Origin: Bacteroidota bacterium
GTDB taxonomy: Bacteria; Bacteroidota; Bacteroidia; Bacteroidales; Lentimicrobiaceae
Direction: 5' to 3'
Assembly: GCA_023434665.1 (NCBI GenBank)
Contig: JAEYSM010000023.1
Span: 1-64,000, forward strand
DNA length: 64,000 bases
A model generated the notes under the pieces. It saw only the letters and a program-made list of their open reading frames with translations. It did not search any database and was not told the origin of the DNA. Shown here in pieces: positions 43,622 to 53,172 of this stretch; within the stretch, counting starts at the first letter, position 1, and each line of letters opens with the position of its first letter. The position numbers and the translations under genes are program-made.

Positions 43622-46291
43622 TTATTTTTTTTCTTCAACTACCAATTTCCTGGTCAGAATTTCATTGTCAGAAATCAATCTTATGATATAGAGACCCGAA
43701 TTTAATTCAGTCGTGGTTACTTTTATAATCGAGTTATTTAAAGTGTTTATAGATTTAACCTTTCGGCCTTGCAAATCATTTATTTCCACCCTTGAATAAA
43801 TATTAACTCCCTCTATTTGAATATAGAATAACTCCTTTGCAGGATTAGGAAAAATGTTAATACCATCTTTAGCAGAATTGATATTTTTAGCAGGCACACT
43901 GTTTAGTATTTGAATATTGTCAATAAAAACATTATCTCCTTCACCTTGTACTTTATCCGAAAATCGATTGGACCCTTGTAAGGTAATATCAAAAATCTGA
44001 CCAGTGAATGCAGATAAATCATATTCAATTCTTTGCCAAGGATCATCTGAGGCTGTCATTGGATTAAAATCAACATTACCGTTATAATCTGCAATTGGTG
44101 TCCCGTTAATCAAAACTCTAAACCATGAATATCTAGATCCTAAGCTGTAGGTTTGTTTTAAATCAAGAGCTAACTTCACATTAGTGAATCCACGGGCATC
44201 CACTCCACAAATATGTGCTTCACTGTGAAAAGCACGGTTATCAACCCAAGCTTGCTGGGAAGTACCATTTTCAGGACCACCTTTCCAACCGACAGGAATT
44301 GGATCACCATGGAAATGAATACCGTATGAACTATTGTTAGCCGCCCTTAAATCAACTGCCGATTGAGACTTAATTGTATCCCACAATACAAAATATTCTG
44401 AAGTTCCATTTTCCATATCAAGTTCATAAGGTGGGGCAACTCCCTGCACATGAATAGCATTTTCAATTCGTTTATTACTCATTCCATTTTGATTACTTAC
44501 TGATACAATTATGTCGTAATAACCCTGGCGTAAGAAGGTGACTTGGGGATTTTGTGAGGTTGATGAAGTTCCATTAACAAACTCAAATGTTGATGGCTCT
44601 ATGCTCCAATTCCATGAGTCAGGCCCGTACAATGAACTGTCTGCCAAAGTCACTGTTTCTGCTATACAAGGCAAACTGTCTGAAATATTTATAAAAATAT
44701 AAGGGGAAGGGGATGTAACAACACGAATGTAATCATTTATAGTTACTGTGCTCGTACCCCATTCATTAGTGACTGTCAAAGTTACATCATAGGTACCTTC
44801 AGTCGGATAATAAATTTGTTGAGGATTAGTGTCATTTACCATGGACGGGGTGGCACCTTCGAATGTCCACTCCCATTCCGATGGAATTCCTGTTGAAAGA
44901 TCAGCGAAATCAATGTATGTCCCTGGAATGATCTCCTGGACAGGAGTAAAAAATGCAGCAGTTGGAGAAAATGGAGTGAAATTAACAGCCTTGTAGGCGT
45001 TTATTCTTCCTGCTCCAAGTAATCCTATATAATTTGGATTCTGTTCAGAAATATCATCACTGCTTAATTTCATAATCTCCTCAACCTGCAGGGGAGTCAA
45101 ATCCGGATTTATAGACAATATAAGACCCGCTAAACCTGCTGCAACAGGACTTGCCATAGAAGTACCATAAAAAGTATCGTAATACCCAAAATTTCCCGAA
45201 CTGAAAGTAGTACTTAACAATCCGGATGGACCGGGTGATGCAAACCCTCCGGGACTGGAAACATCAACAGTGCTGCTGAAATTAGAAAAATTACTTTTTA
45301 TATCATTCCAATCTATGGATGCTACTGATATAACATTTTGATATGCTGATGGGTAATGCAATACTGAATTATTATCATTACCAGCAGCTGCTACCAAAAC
45401 AATGCCCTGTGAGGCCAAGCTATTTAATAGATTTTGATTGGTTTGAGAGAACTGATTTGAACCCCACGACATGTTAATGACATTTGCACCATTCTGAGCA
45501 GCCCATTGAACACCCTGATAACCTGCACTGATTGATCTCGGCGAGCTATTACTGGATGCTCTGATTGCCATGAGACTAATATTATAACCAATTGAACTGA
45601 TTCCAATGAAGTTATCTGTAGCAGCACCAATTAAACCGGCAACATGAGTGCCGTGTGACCAATCACCGGGATCTCCTGTAGAAGGAGGATTAGGGTCATC
45701 ATCATTGTAGTAAACATCACGTTTGGCAACCACCTTACTAATTAAATCAGGGTGATCAACCCAAACTGCATTATCAACTATAGCAACTACTATATCAGGA
45801 TCTCCTCTAGTAATATCCCAAGCCTGTTCAGCATGAATTAATTCCAGATGCCAATTCCAGTTCTGAGGTCCATTGTATAAAAGAAACAGTGAGTCGTTTG
45901 GTGTGTATGATACTTTGTCAAGAGGAACCCTTTCAACATACTCTACTGAAGGATCCTGATATAATTCAGCAATCAATTCATCTATCTTATCGATTTCGTT
46001 GAATTCGATTAAAAGTGTCCTCAATAATTTGTGGTCGTTGTGTATATCAAAAGGACGGCTGACTTTAGAAATAGAGTATGAATCTTTTAAACTACTGATG
46101 AAAGGCAGAGTGCTTAACTCTATCTGTTTGTCAGACAGAACCGAAAAGGATATCTGTTGCGTATCCTTGTATTTTAAATACAATTTCCCATCTTGAAACT
46201 CATTGTGATGATTCTGAGCGAAACCATAAATTGGAAATGACATTAATAGGACTGCCACTATCCTGATTGCAAATATGTAATTATGTCTCAT
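43622..46291 (-). CDS. Secreted subtilisin-like (S8) protease with PKD domains and T9SS sorting domain
   Basis: 889 residues from the ATG at 46291, which begins the signal peptide (RHNYIFAIRIVAVLLMSFPI then YGFAQ). S8 domain with Asp in VVAIVDNAVWVDHPDL, His in HGTHVAGLIGA, oxyanion Asn in AAGNDNN and Ser in GTSMASPVAAGLAG. The residue after Asp is Asn where most relatives have Ser or Thr. Then PKD-like repeats (FADLSTGIPSEWEWTFEG; the second less clear), a galactose-binding/jelly-roll-like domain (about 650-800), and a type A T9SS tail (IFPNPAKELFYIQ, GLYIIRL, TRKLVV). Follows no gene closely; 86 bases separate it from the C10 protease downstream. Confidence 0.92.
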   Translation of the reverse strand: MRHNYIFAIRIVAVLLMSFPIYGFAQNHHNEFQDGKLYLKYKDTQQISFSVLSDKQIELSTLPFISSLKDSYSISKVSRPFDIHNDHKLLRTLLIEFNEIDKIDELIAELYQDPSVEYVERVPLDKVSYTPNDSLFLLYNGPQNWNWHLELIHAEQAWDITRGDPDIVVAIVDNAVWVDHPDLISKVVAKRDVYYNDDDPNPPSTGDPGDWSHGTHVAGLIGAATDNFIGISSIGYNISLMAIRASSNSSPRSISAGYQGVQWAAQNGANVINMSWGSNQFSQTNQNLLNSLASQGIVLVAAAGNDNNSVLHYPSAYQNVISVASIDWNDIKSNFSNFSSTVDVSSPGGFASPGPSGLLSTTFSSGNFGYYDTFYGTSMASPVAAGLAGLILSINPDLTPLQVEEIMKLSSDDISEQNPNYIGLLGAGRINAYKAVNFTPFSPTAAFFTPVQEIIPGTYIDFADLSTGIPSEWEWTFEGATPSMVNDTNPQQIYYPTEGTYDVTLTVTNEWGTSTVTINDYIRVVTSPSPYIFINISDSLPCIAETVTLADSSLYGPDSWNWSIEPSTFEFVNGTSSTSQNPQVTFLRQGYYDIIVSVSNQNGMSNKRIENAIHVQGVAPPYELDMENGTSEYFVLWDTIKSQSAVDLRAANNSSYGIHFHGDPIPVGWKGGPENGTSQQAWVDNRAFHSEAHICGVDARGFTNVKLALDLKQTYSLGSRYSWFRVLINGTPIADYNGNVDFNPMTASDDPWQRIEYDLSAFTGQIFDITLQGSNRFSDKVQGEGDNVFIDNIQILNSVPAKNINSAKDGINIFPNPAKELFYIQIEGVNIYSRVEINDLQGRKVKSINTLNNSIIKVTTTELNSGLYIIRLISDNEILTRKLVVEEKK

Positions 46292-46330
46292 GTTATACTG
46301 AATTTTAATAGTTAACAAAGAAAAGCCTGA

Positions 46331-46364
46331 TTTGTCATAACTTAAAAAGGCTTTATTAACTTTG
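46331..46364 (+). promoter_or_regulatory. Promoter of hutI
   Basis: TTTG (46331-46334), 22-base spacer, TAACTTTG (46357-46364), 25 bases before the hutI ATG. Full consensus match. Confidence 0.6.
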
Positions 46365-46389
46365 CCTAAGCATTTAAATCTTCCTTTTT

Positions 46390-47652
46390 ATGTCTAAAAA
46401 TCTGATACTGAAGAACATAAAGTCCTTAGTTGGAATAGATGATAATGAAACATCTTTCAAATCGGGAGCAGAGATGTCACAATTAGACATTTTGGAACAG
46501 GCGTGGTTATATATTGAGGAAGAAAATATTATAGATTATGGAACAATTGATGTTCCGGACTCCTATCTTCAAAACAGTGATGTTGTTGATTGTCAAGATA
46601 AATATGTATTTCCTTCTTTTTGCGATTCTCATACCCATATTGTGTATGCTGGCAGTCGTGAAATCGAATACATGGACAAGATAAAAGGTTTGTCGTATGA
46701 AGAGATTGCTAAAAGAGGAGGAGGCATCCTAAATTCATCAGCTCGTTTGCACAAAGCCTCTGAAGAAGAGTTATATGAAGATGCAATGAATCGAATTAAT
46801 GAAGCAGTGAGCTTCGGAACCGGAGCCATGGAAATTAAAAGTGGCTATGGTCTGAACACTATTGATGAATTAAAAATGCTCCGTGTAATTAGGAAACTAA
46901 AAGAAACAAGTCAAATTACAATCAAATCAACATTCTTGGGTGCTCATGCTGTTCCTCTTGAATATCGCGGTAAGCAGTCACAATACGTTGATCTTATTAT
47001 AAAAGAGATGATCCCTCGTGTTGCTGAGGAAAAACTTGCCGACTATATTGATGTTTTTTGTGACAAAGGCTTTTTTACAGTTGAGGAGACAGAGCGTATG
47101 CTTGAAGCTGGAATTTCTTACGGTTTAATTCCTAAGATTCATGCAAATGAACTTGACTTTTCAGGTGGTATACAAGTTGGAGTTAAATATAATGCGCTTT
47201 CCGTTGATCATTTAGAATATACCGGTGAGAAAGAAATTGAAGTGCTAAAAGGAACTAGAACTATGCCGACCCTACTTCCTGGTGCCGCGTTCTTCCTCAA
47301 TATGATATATGCTCCTGCCAGGAAAATGATAAATTCGGGATTGCCCATTGCTTTGGCCAGCGATTTTAATCCCGGATCGTCACCATCTGGAAATATGCAA
47401 TTAATTCTTTCAATGGGTTGTATCATGTTCAGAATGCTTCCAAATGAAGCAATTAATGCTTGTACCCTTAATGGAGCTTATGCAATGGGTGTTGAAAAAA
47501 GTCTTGGATCAATTACTAGAAACAAAATTGCCAACTTGTTTATTACTAAAAAAATACCTTCCATTGAGTATATGCCTTATTCTTATGGGAATAATAAAAT
47601 TGAGTCAATTGTACTTAAAGGAAAACTACATAAGGTAGAAGATTTCAAGTAA
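46390..47652 (+). CDS. hutI: Imidazolonepropionase
   Basis: Third step of histidine degradation: hydrolyses imidazolone-5-propionate to formiminoglutamate. 420 residues of the amidohydrolase fold. Seen: metal site SFCDSHTHIVYAGSR (H-x-H), GGGILNSSARL, FLGAHAVPLEYRG, KIHANEL and DFNPGSSPSGNM with the metal Asp. Directly before ftcD (42 bases), which uses its product, so a hut operon of at least two genes; hutH and hutU are not in the window. Confidence 0.95.
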   Translation: MSKNLILKNIKSLVGIDDNETSFKSGAEMSQLDILEQAWLYIEEENIIDYGTIDVPDSYLQNSDVVDCQDKYVFPSFCDSHTHIVYAGSREIEYMDKIKGLSYEEIAKRGGGILNSSARLHKASEEELYEDAMNRINEAVSFGTGAMEIKSGYGLNTIDELKMLRVIRKLKETSQITIKSTFLGAHAVPLEYRGKQSQYVDLIIKEMIPRVAEEKLADYIDVFCDKGFFTVEETERMLEAGISYGLIPKIHANELDFSGGIQVGVKYNALSVDHLEYTGEKEIEVLKGTRTMPTLLPGAAFFLNMIYAPARKMINSGLPIALASDFNPGSSPSGNMQLILSMGCIMFRMLPNEAINACTLNGAYAMGVEKSLGSITRNKIANLFITKKIPSIEYMPYSYGNNKIESIVLKGKLHKVEDFK

Positions 47653-47694
47653 ATCTGGCAACAAAACAAATTAATTGGATAAATTACACTACTT

Positions 47695-49383
47695 ATGATG
47701 AGAATTATTGAATGCGTTCCAAATTTTAGCGAAGGTCGTGATATGTCAATAATCAAACAGATTACTGACCAAATGCAAACTGTTGATGGAGTTAAACTTT
47801 TAGATGTTGATCCAGGAGCCGCTACTAACCGTACGGTTGTGACAATTGCAGGTGAGCCTGAAGCGGTTGTTGAAGCTGCTTTCAGAGCAATTAAAAAAGC
47901 AATGGAAGTGATTGACATGAGTAAACACAAAGGAGAACATCCCCGTTTTGGAGCAACAGATGTATGTCCCTTAGTGCCAGTTTCCAATATATCAATGGAA
48001 GAAACAGTTGAGTATGCCCGAAAACTGGCTGAGCGAGTTGGTAATGAATTAGGCATTCCGGTTTATTGTTACGAAAATGCTGCCTTTGTTGAAAAAAGGA
48101 AAAATCTGGCTAATTGCCGTGCAGGTGAATATGAAGGTCTGCCCAACAAGCTGCAAGATCCTGAATGGAAGCCCGACTTTGGTCAAGCTACATTCCTTCC
48201 ACGCACCGGTGCAATAGCAATTGGTGCCAGAGACTTTCTTGTAGCTTATAACATTAACCTGAATACTACTTCAACCAGAAGGGCTAATGCAGTAGCTTTT
48301 GACATCCGTGAAAAAGGAAGACCAATGCGAGAGGGTGACCCTATAGTTGGCAAGATTGTTAAAGATGAAAATGGCAATCCCATTAACATCCCCGGTTCAC
48401 TCAAAGCTTGCAAAGCAATAGGTTGGTTTATTGAAGAATATGGAATTGCGCAGGTTTCTATTAACTTGACTAATATCAATATAACTCCTGTTCATATTGC
48501 TTTTGAGGAATCGTTAAAAAAAGCTCAGGAAAGAGGAATGAGAGTAACCGGGTCAGAACTTGTTGGACTTGCGCCTCTTAAAGTCTTTACTGATGCTGGT
48601 AAGTATTTCCTTAAAAAGCAAAACAGATCAGTTGGAGTTTCTGAGTCTGAACTCATTAAGATAGCTGTCAAATCATTAGGTCTTGATGATTTAAAACCTT
48701 TTCATCCATCTGAAAAAATAATTGAATATGTTTTAGAGAAAGACAACCATAATAAAAAACTTATGGATATGACTTGCTCCGACTTCGCAGATGAGACTGC
48801 ATCTGAATCTCCTGCTCCTGGTGGAGGGTCAATTTCAGCATATATGGGTGCATTAGGAATTTCACTCGCTACTATGGTTGCCAACCTTTCATCGCATAAA
48901 GCTGGTTGGGATAATCGCTGGGAGGAATTCTCTGAGTGGGCTGAGAAAGGACAACAGTTAAAAAACTCTCTGATCCATCTAGTGGATGAAGACACCAATG
49001 CGTTTAACAAAATAATGGATGCCTTTGGAATGCCCAAAGGAAATGATGAAGAAAAGAAATTAAGAACGCAAGCCATTCAGGATGCAACTAAATATGCCAT
49101 TGAAATTCCTTTCAAAGTAATGGAGAATTCTTTTGCTGCATTTGAAATAATCAAAGCTATGGCTGAAATTGGCAATCCTAATTCAGTATCAGATGCCGGG
49201 GTTGGAGCACTTGCTGCACGTTCCGCAGTTATGGGTGCTTATTTGAATGTTAAAATTAATGCCTCAGGGTTGAAGGATAAAGAATTTGTTGACCAGGTTT
49301 TAAGCAAAGGATTAGAAATACAGCAGAAAGCTATTAAGATGGAGCATGAAATTCTTGAAATCGTAAATAGCAAAATACAGTAA
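47695..49383 (+). CDS. ftcD: Bifunctional glutamate formimidoyltransferase / formimidoyl-THF cyclodeaminase
   Basis: 562 residues, the fused form. Residues about 1-330: formimidoyltransferase, with IIECVPNFSEGRD, LDVDPGAATNRTVVT, HPRFGATDVCPLVP and catalytic-region NCRAGEYEG. Residues about 355-560: cyclodeaminase, with SPAPGGGSISAYMGALG and NPNSVSDAGVGALAA. Converts formiminoglutamate plus THF to glutamate, ammonium and methenyl-THF, feeding one-carbon pools. The start could be either of two adjacent ATGs (47695 or 47698). Confidence 0.94.
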   Translation: MMRIIECVPNFSEGRDMSIIKQITDQMQTVDGVKLLDVDPGAATNRTVVTIAGEPEAVVEAAFRAIKKAMEVIDMSKHKGEHPRFGATDVCPLVPVSNISMEETVEYARKLAERVGNELGIPVYCYENAAFVEKRKNLANCRAGEYEGLPNKLQDPEWKPDFGQATFLPRTGAIAIGARDFLVAYNINLNTTSTRRANAVAFDIREKGRPMREGDPIVGKIVKDENGNPINIPGSLKACKAIGWFIEEYGIAQVSINLTNINITPVHIAFEESLKKAQERGMRVTGSELVGLAPLKVFTDAGKYFLKKQNRSVGVSESELIKIAVKSLGLDDLKPFHPSEKIIEYVLEKDNHNKKLMDMTCSDFADETASESPAPGGGSISAYMGALGISLATMVANLSSHKAGWDNRWEEFSEWAEKGQQLKNSLIHLVDEDTNAFNKIMDAFGMPKGNDEEKKLRTQAIQDATKYAIEIPFKVMENSFAAFEIIKAMAEIGNPNSVSDAGVGALAARSAVMGAYLNVKINASGLKDKEFVDQVLSKGLEIQQKAIKMEHEILEIVNSKIQ

Positions 49384-49407
49384 TTTAAACAACTCTCGTT
49401 TACCGAA

Positions 49408-50049
49408 ATGACACATGAATTGTTAACTACCGCAATACTTTATTTTACATCCTTTTTTGCAATCATTAATCCACTTGGAGTAATGCCGGTTTTCATGACA
49501 ATGACAACCGACATTTCAGAAAAACAGCGTAAGAGGACTGCCTTTAAAGCCGTATTTACTGCTTTTATAGTATTAATGTTATTTGCGTTAACAGGTCAGT
49601 TGCTATTTAAATTCTTTGGCATTTCGGTAAACGGGTTCAGAATTGTCGGTGGAATCATCTTTTTTATAATGGGGTATGATCTTTTACAAGCAAAAGTAAG
49701 TAAGATCAAAATGGATGAGGAAATGGTTACAAAATACGTTGACGACATTTCTATAACACCTTTGGGAATACCAATTATGGCTGGGCCTGGTGCAATCACT
49801 AATTCAATAGTACTAATGGAGGATAGTCCTTCGATAGAATTAAAGATTGTTCTTATTTTTTCAATAATTCTTACTCTTTTCATTACATGGATTGTATTAC
49901 GAAGTTCTGGTAAATTGTTAAAAATAATAGGCCCAACCGGAAATAAAATAATGATGAAACTGATGGGTTTAATTATGATGGTTATTGCAGTTGAATTCTT
50001 CTTTGCAGGTTTAAGACCTATTTTAATAGATATCCTCAAAAGTGTCTGA
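49408..50049 (+). CDS. MarC-family integral membrane protein
   Basis: 213 residues, six membrane helices. Seen: FAIINPLGVMPVFMTM near the N-terminus, FFGISVNGFRIVGGIIFFIMGYDLL and TPLGIPIMAGPGAITNSIV, the repeated PLG/GPG loops of the MarC (UPF0056) family. The transport role is unproved. It follows ftcD by 24 bases, but this may be chance. Confidence 0.88.
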   Translation: MTHELLTTAILYFTSFFAIINPLGVMPVFMTMTTDISEKQRKRTAFKAVFTAFIVLMLFALTGQLLFKFFGISVNGFRIVGGIIFFIMGYDLLQAKVSKIKMDEEMVTKYVDDISITPLGIPIMAGPGAITNSIVLMEDSPSIELKIVLIFSIILTLFITWIVLRSSGKLLKIIGPTGNKIMMKLMGLIMMVIAVEFFFAGLRPILIDILKSV

Positions 50050-50090
50050 ATATCAATGTATTTTGCGGCTCGATTATTGTGACAAGGCAC

Positions 50091-50681
50091 ATGATTATGA
50101 TCAATTATAATATTTATCCTATTAATTTTTCAACTTTCTCATTGGACCGAAATCAGTTTGACCAGCAAAGTTACTTGCATGGTATTAAGCATACTTACCG
50201 TGTGATGGTGCATTGTTTGCGACTTGGTGTCATGACAAAGAGAATAAAAGAGGCAACCGTTGCTTTTTTTGGTGCATATATACACGATATGGCCAGGCTT
50301 CATGATGGTTATGATACTGTGCATGGTGCAGATTCTGCAAAGTACAAATTACCTCTTTACACTACGCTGTTTGCTAAAAATGGAGCTTCTTATGAAGATT
50401 TAAAGACCATACGACAAATAGTTACTCGTCACTCATTGCCCAGGGAATTACCCAAAGACGACAAGCTATATCCTACTCTTGCTATTCTAAAAGATGCTGA
50501 TGCCCTCGATCGAATCAGACTAGGAGCACATGATCTAAACCCGGATTATCTCAGGTACGAAGAGACTCAAAATTCAATTATCTTTGGAGAGGATTTATAT
50601 TATAATACAAACCACTTAGAATTAAATACCTTTGAACAGGTATTGCAAATTGCCCAAAACATTGAAAATAAACAAAAGTAA
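50091..50681 (+). CDS. HD-domain hydrolase
   Basis: About 196 residues from the ATG at 50091; an ATG at 50097 and a GTG at 50079 are other options. Seen: HGIKHTYRVMVHCLRLG (metal His), GAYIHDMARLHDG (the HD pair), TRHSLPRELP and LKDADALDRIRLG (second Asp). The set of His/Asp sites is complete. Substrate unknown. On the same strand as marC, 41 bases downstream of it. Confidence 0.8.
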   Translation: MIMINYNIYPINFSTFSLDRNQFDQQSYLHGIKHTYRVMVHCLRLGVMTKRIKEATVAFFGAYIHDMARLHDGYDTVHGADSAKYKLPLYTTLFAKNGASYEDLKTIRQIVTRHSLPRELPKDDKLYPTLAILKDADALDRIRLGAHDLNPDYLRYEETQNSIIFGEDLYYNTNHLELNTFEQVLQIAQNIENKQK

Positions 50682-50768
50682 AGTTTAAGTAACAGTTAGA
50701 ACTTAATAGATTTTAGTTTGTTGTGGTACGGTATTTAACAATTCATTTCAAGAATATTTCAAATTAAA

Positions 50769-51842
50769 ATGACATACAGTATAATAATCGGTTCAGGTAG
50801 CTACATTCCTGAAAATACTATAAAAAATATAGATTTCGAAAAGAGCTCATTTTTCGAGACAACAGGTGCCAGAATTGAAAAACCGATGGCTGAAATCATT
50901 GACAAATTTCAAAAAATTACAGGAATCAATGAGCGCCACTATATCGCCAATGATATGGTTAATTCTGACATGGCTCATATTGCTGCTGAGAGAGCAATAA
51001 TTGATTCCGGTATCGATAAAGAAACTCTCGATTATATTATAGTGGCTCACAATTTTGGTGACGTTAAAGCAGGTGAAACTTTTGTTGATATTGTTCCAAC
51101 TCTTGCTTCTCGGGTAAAAAATAAATTAGGTATTGAAAACCCTTTCACTGTTGCATACGATCTTCCATTCGGATGCCCTGGCTGGTTACAAGCAGTTATT
51201 CAGGCTGATTATTATATCAAATCAGGCGATGCTAAAAATATTCTAGTAATAGGAAGTGAAACCTTATCAAGAATTTCAGACCCTCATGACCGCGATAGCA
51301 TGATCTATTCGGATGGAGCTGGTGCCGTAGTAATTAGTGCGAAGGAGAGCAATCAACCCGTTGGAGTATTAGCTCACGTTACGCGTTCTGATACAAAAGA
51401 ACAGGCTTTCCTCCTTAAAATGGATAAATCATACAATAGTGATGTCCAGAATAAATTGTATTTAAAAATGAATGGAAGGAAGTTATATGAGTACGCTCTT
51501 AAAACTGTTCCTGCTGCAATAAAAGCATGTCTTGAAAAAGCATCTGTTGATATTGCGGAGATTGAAAGAATTTTAATACATCAGGCTAATGAGAAGATGG
51601 ATGATGCTATCGTTAATAGGTTGTATGAATTATACGGAATTTCAACACGCCCTGAATTCTCTATGCCTATGACTATCGGAAGTTTGGGAAATAATTCAGT
51701 AGCAACCTTACCAATTTTATACGATTTTATTATTGCAAAGCAGGTAGATAACCACAGTTTACATCCTGGAGATCTTTTTGTATTTGCATCAGTTGGTGCA
51801 GGAATGAATGTAAATGCGGTTGTATATAGAATGCCGGAGTAG
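50769..51842 (+). CDS. 3-oxoacyl-ACP synthase III family protein
   Basis: 357 residues, thiolase fold. Catalytic triad present: Cys136 in LPFGCPGWLQ, His271 in LIHQANEKMDD, Asn308 in GSLGNNSVATL. Longer than classic FabH (about 320-330) because of insertions around 25-45 and 105-125 and the Pro-rich VYRMPE end. It lacks plsX, fabD or acpP neighbours, so it may be a FabH-like enzyme of a different pathway rather than the fatty-acid starter enzyme. Convergent with the helicase gene, 7 bases apart. Confidence 0.82.
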   Translation: MTYSIIIGSGSYIPENTIKNIDFEKSSFFETTGARIEKPMAEIIDKFQKITGINERHYIANDMVNSDMAHIAAERAIIDSGIDKETLDYIIVAHNFGDVKAGETFVDIVPTLASRVKNKLGIENPFTVAYDLPFGCPGWLQAVIQADYYIKSGDAKNILVIGSETLSRISDPHDRDSMIYSDGAGAVVISAKESNQPVGVLAHVTRSDTKEQAFLLKMDKSYNSDVQNKLYLKMNGRKLYEYALKTVPAAIKACLEKASVDIAEIERILIHQANEKMDDAIVNRLYELYGISTRPEFSMPMTIGSLGNNSVATLPILYDFIIAKQVDNHSLHPGDLFVFASVGAGMNVNAVVYRMPE

Positions 51843-51849
51843 CAAAAGT

Positions 51850-53157
51850 TTAACCTCTGGCAACATCAATTTTAATCGTTTTCCGCTTTAAAGGTAGTCC
51901 TCTTACTATCCGTAAAGTCTTATTTACTTTAATTTTCTTTATAGCTGCAAAAGATGCATAGTCAAGCACTTCTATCTTGCCTATATCATCTTTTTCAAGA
52001 TTACCCACCTGCATTAAAAAACCAACTATGTCTCCCCTGCTTATTTTATCCTTCCTACCTAGGCTCATGTATAATGTTTCCCATTGTGCAACCGGAGGTA
52101 GATTTACATTTGAACTTATTGAGCCTTCAATTATCTCTTCATCGATATATTCAGGAATGTAGTCATTTTCGGTTAACAGTATCCATACTTTGCCGCCTTC
52201 ACCCATCCTGGCAGTACGACCATTACGATGTGTCCAGGCAGTTTTAGAACCGGGGAGCTGATAATGAATAACATTTCTGATTTCAGGAATATCCAAACCT
52301 CTTGAAGCCAAATCAGTGGTGAGTAAAATATGATGAGTACCATTGCGGAATTTTATCAGGGATATTTCTCTCTTCTCCTGCTCCATTCCACCATGAAAAA
52401 TCCCATGAGAGATTTCTTTTTCAACCAATAGACTACTAATCCTTTCTACTGCTTCTCTGTGATTGCAGAAAACTACGCTAGCTTCAATACCTAAATTACA
52501 AATAAGGTTAAAAAGCAATTCCAATTTATCATTGCCTGGTGATCGTAACCAATATTTTTCCAACAGAATCTTTTCTTCCCTATCTGTATAGTCAATCCGA
52601 ACCGGTTGCTTCAATTTCAAAAAAGAAGGAATTTCAACTGAAGCTGTCGCTGAAGTAAGAATATGGGTATTAATACTGCTTAATGAACCAATAATAAAGG
52701 ACATCTCATCTTCAAACCCTAACTCAAGAGATTTATCGAATTCATCAAGAACTATAAATGTAACTGAATCAGTAACAAAACTTCCTCTTCTGATATGATC
52801 AGCTATTCTGCCGGGAGTCCCAATTAATACAGCAGGGGGAACTGTAAGACTATTTAATTCTGACCTAATTGGATGTCCTCCGTAACATACATTAACTTTA
52901 TGCCCCGTTTGCATCATCTTAAAAACCTTCTCAATTTGAAGAGTCAGTTCTCTGGTTGGGGTAAGGATGAGTGCCTGAACATTATTAACTGATCGACTAA
53001 GCATTTCGATCAATGGAAGGAGAAAAGAAAGTGTTTTTCCGGAACCTGTAGGTGATAGAATTATTACATCCTTTCCAGGCTTGATTTTTTTAATAGCCTC
53101 AATCTGCATAGGCTTTAATAATTCAATATTTAGCCTCTGCAAGTATTGATTCATCAT
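51850..53157 (-). CDS. DEAD-box RNA helicase (DbpA-like)
   Basis: 435 residues from the ATG at 53157 (a TTG 4 codons up and a second ATG at 53154 are alternatives). Helicase core 1-370: PMQIEAIKKI (Q motif region), Walker A SPTGSGKT, TPTRELTLQ, TPGRIADH, motif II LDEFDKSLE (Phe in place of Ala in DEAD), TSATAS, and HRNGRTARMG. The C-terminal domain (about 365-430), with SRGDIVGFLMQ, looks like the DbpA RNA-binding domain, which in E. coli targets 23S rRNA. Transcribed after the phosphate transporter, 15 bases downstream. Confidence 0.85.
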   Translation of the reverse strand: MMNQYLQRLNIELLKPMQIEAIKKIKPGKDVIILSPTGSGKTLSFLLPLIEMLSRSVNNVQALILTPTRELTLQIEKVFKMMQTGHKVNVCYGGHPIRSELNSLTVPPAVLIGTPGRIADHIRRGSFVTDSVTFIVLDEFDKSLELGFEDEMSFIIGSLSSINTHILTSATASVEIPSFLKLKQPVRIDYTDREEKILLEKYWLRSPGNDKLELLFNLICNLGIEASVVFCNHREAVERISSLLVEKEISHGIFHGGMEQEKREISLIKFRNGTHHILLTTDLASRGLDIPEIRNVIHYQLPGSKTAWTHRNGRTARMGEGGKVWILLTENDYIPEYIDEEIIEGSISSNVNLPPVAQWETLYMSLGRKDKISRGDIVGFLMQVGNLEKDDIGKIEVLDYASFAAIKKIKVNKTLRIVRGLPLKRKTIKIDVARG

Positions 53158-53172
53158 TTCTATACACAAAAA

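Noticed and set aside
47583..48056. A 157-codon open frame on the minus strand over hutI/ftcD
   Set aside because: It lies antisense to two well-supported hut genes; its product is Ser/Ile-rich and has no family character. A shadow of the codon use on the other strand.
49596..50090. A 164-codon minus-strand frame over marC
   Set aside because: Antisense to a clear MarC protein; low-complexity Ile/Pro product without motifs.
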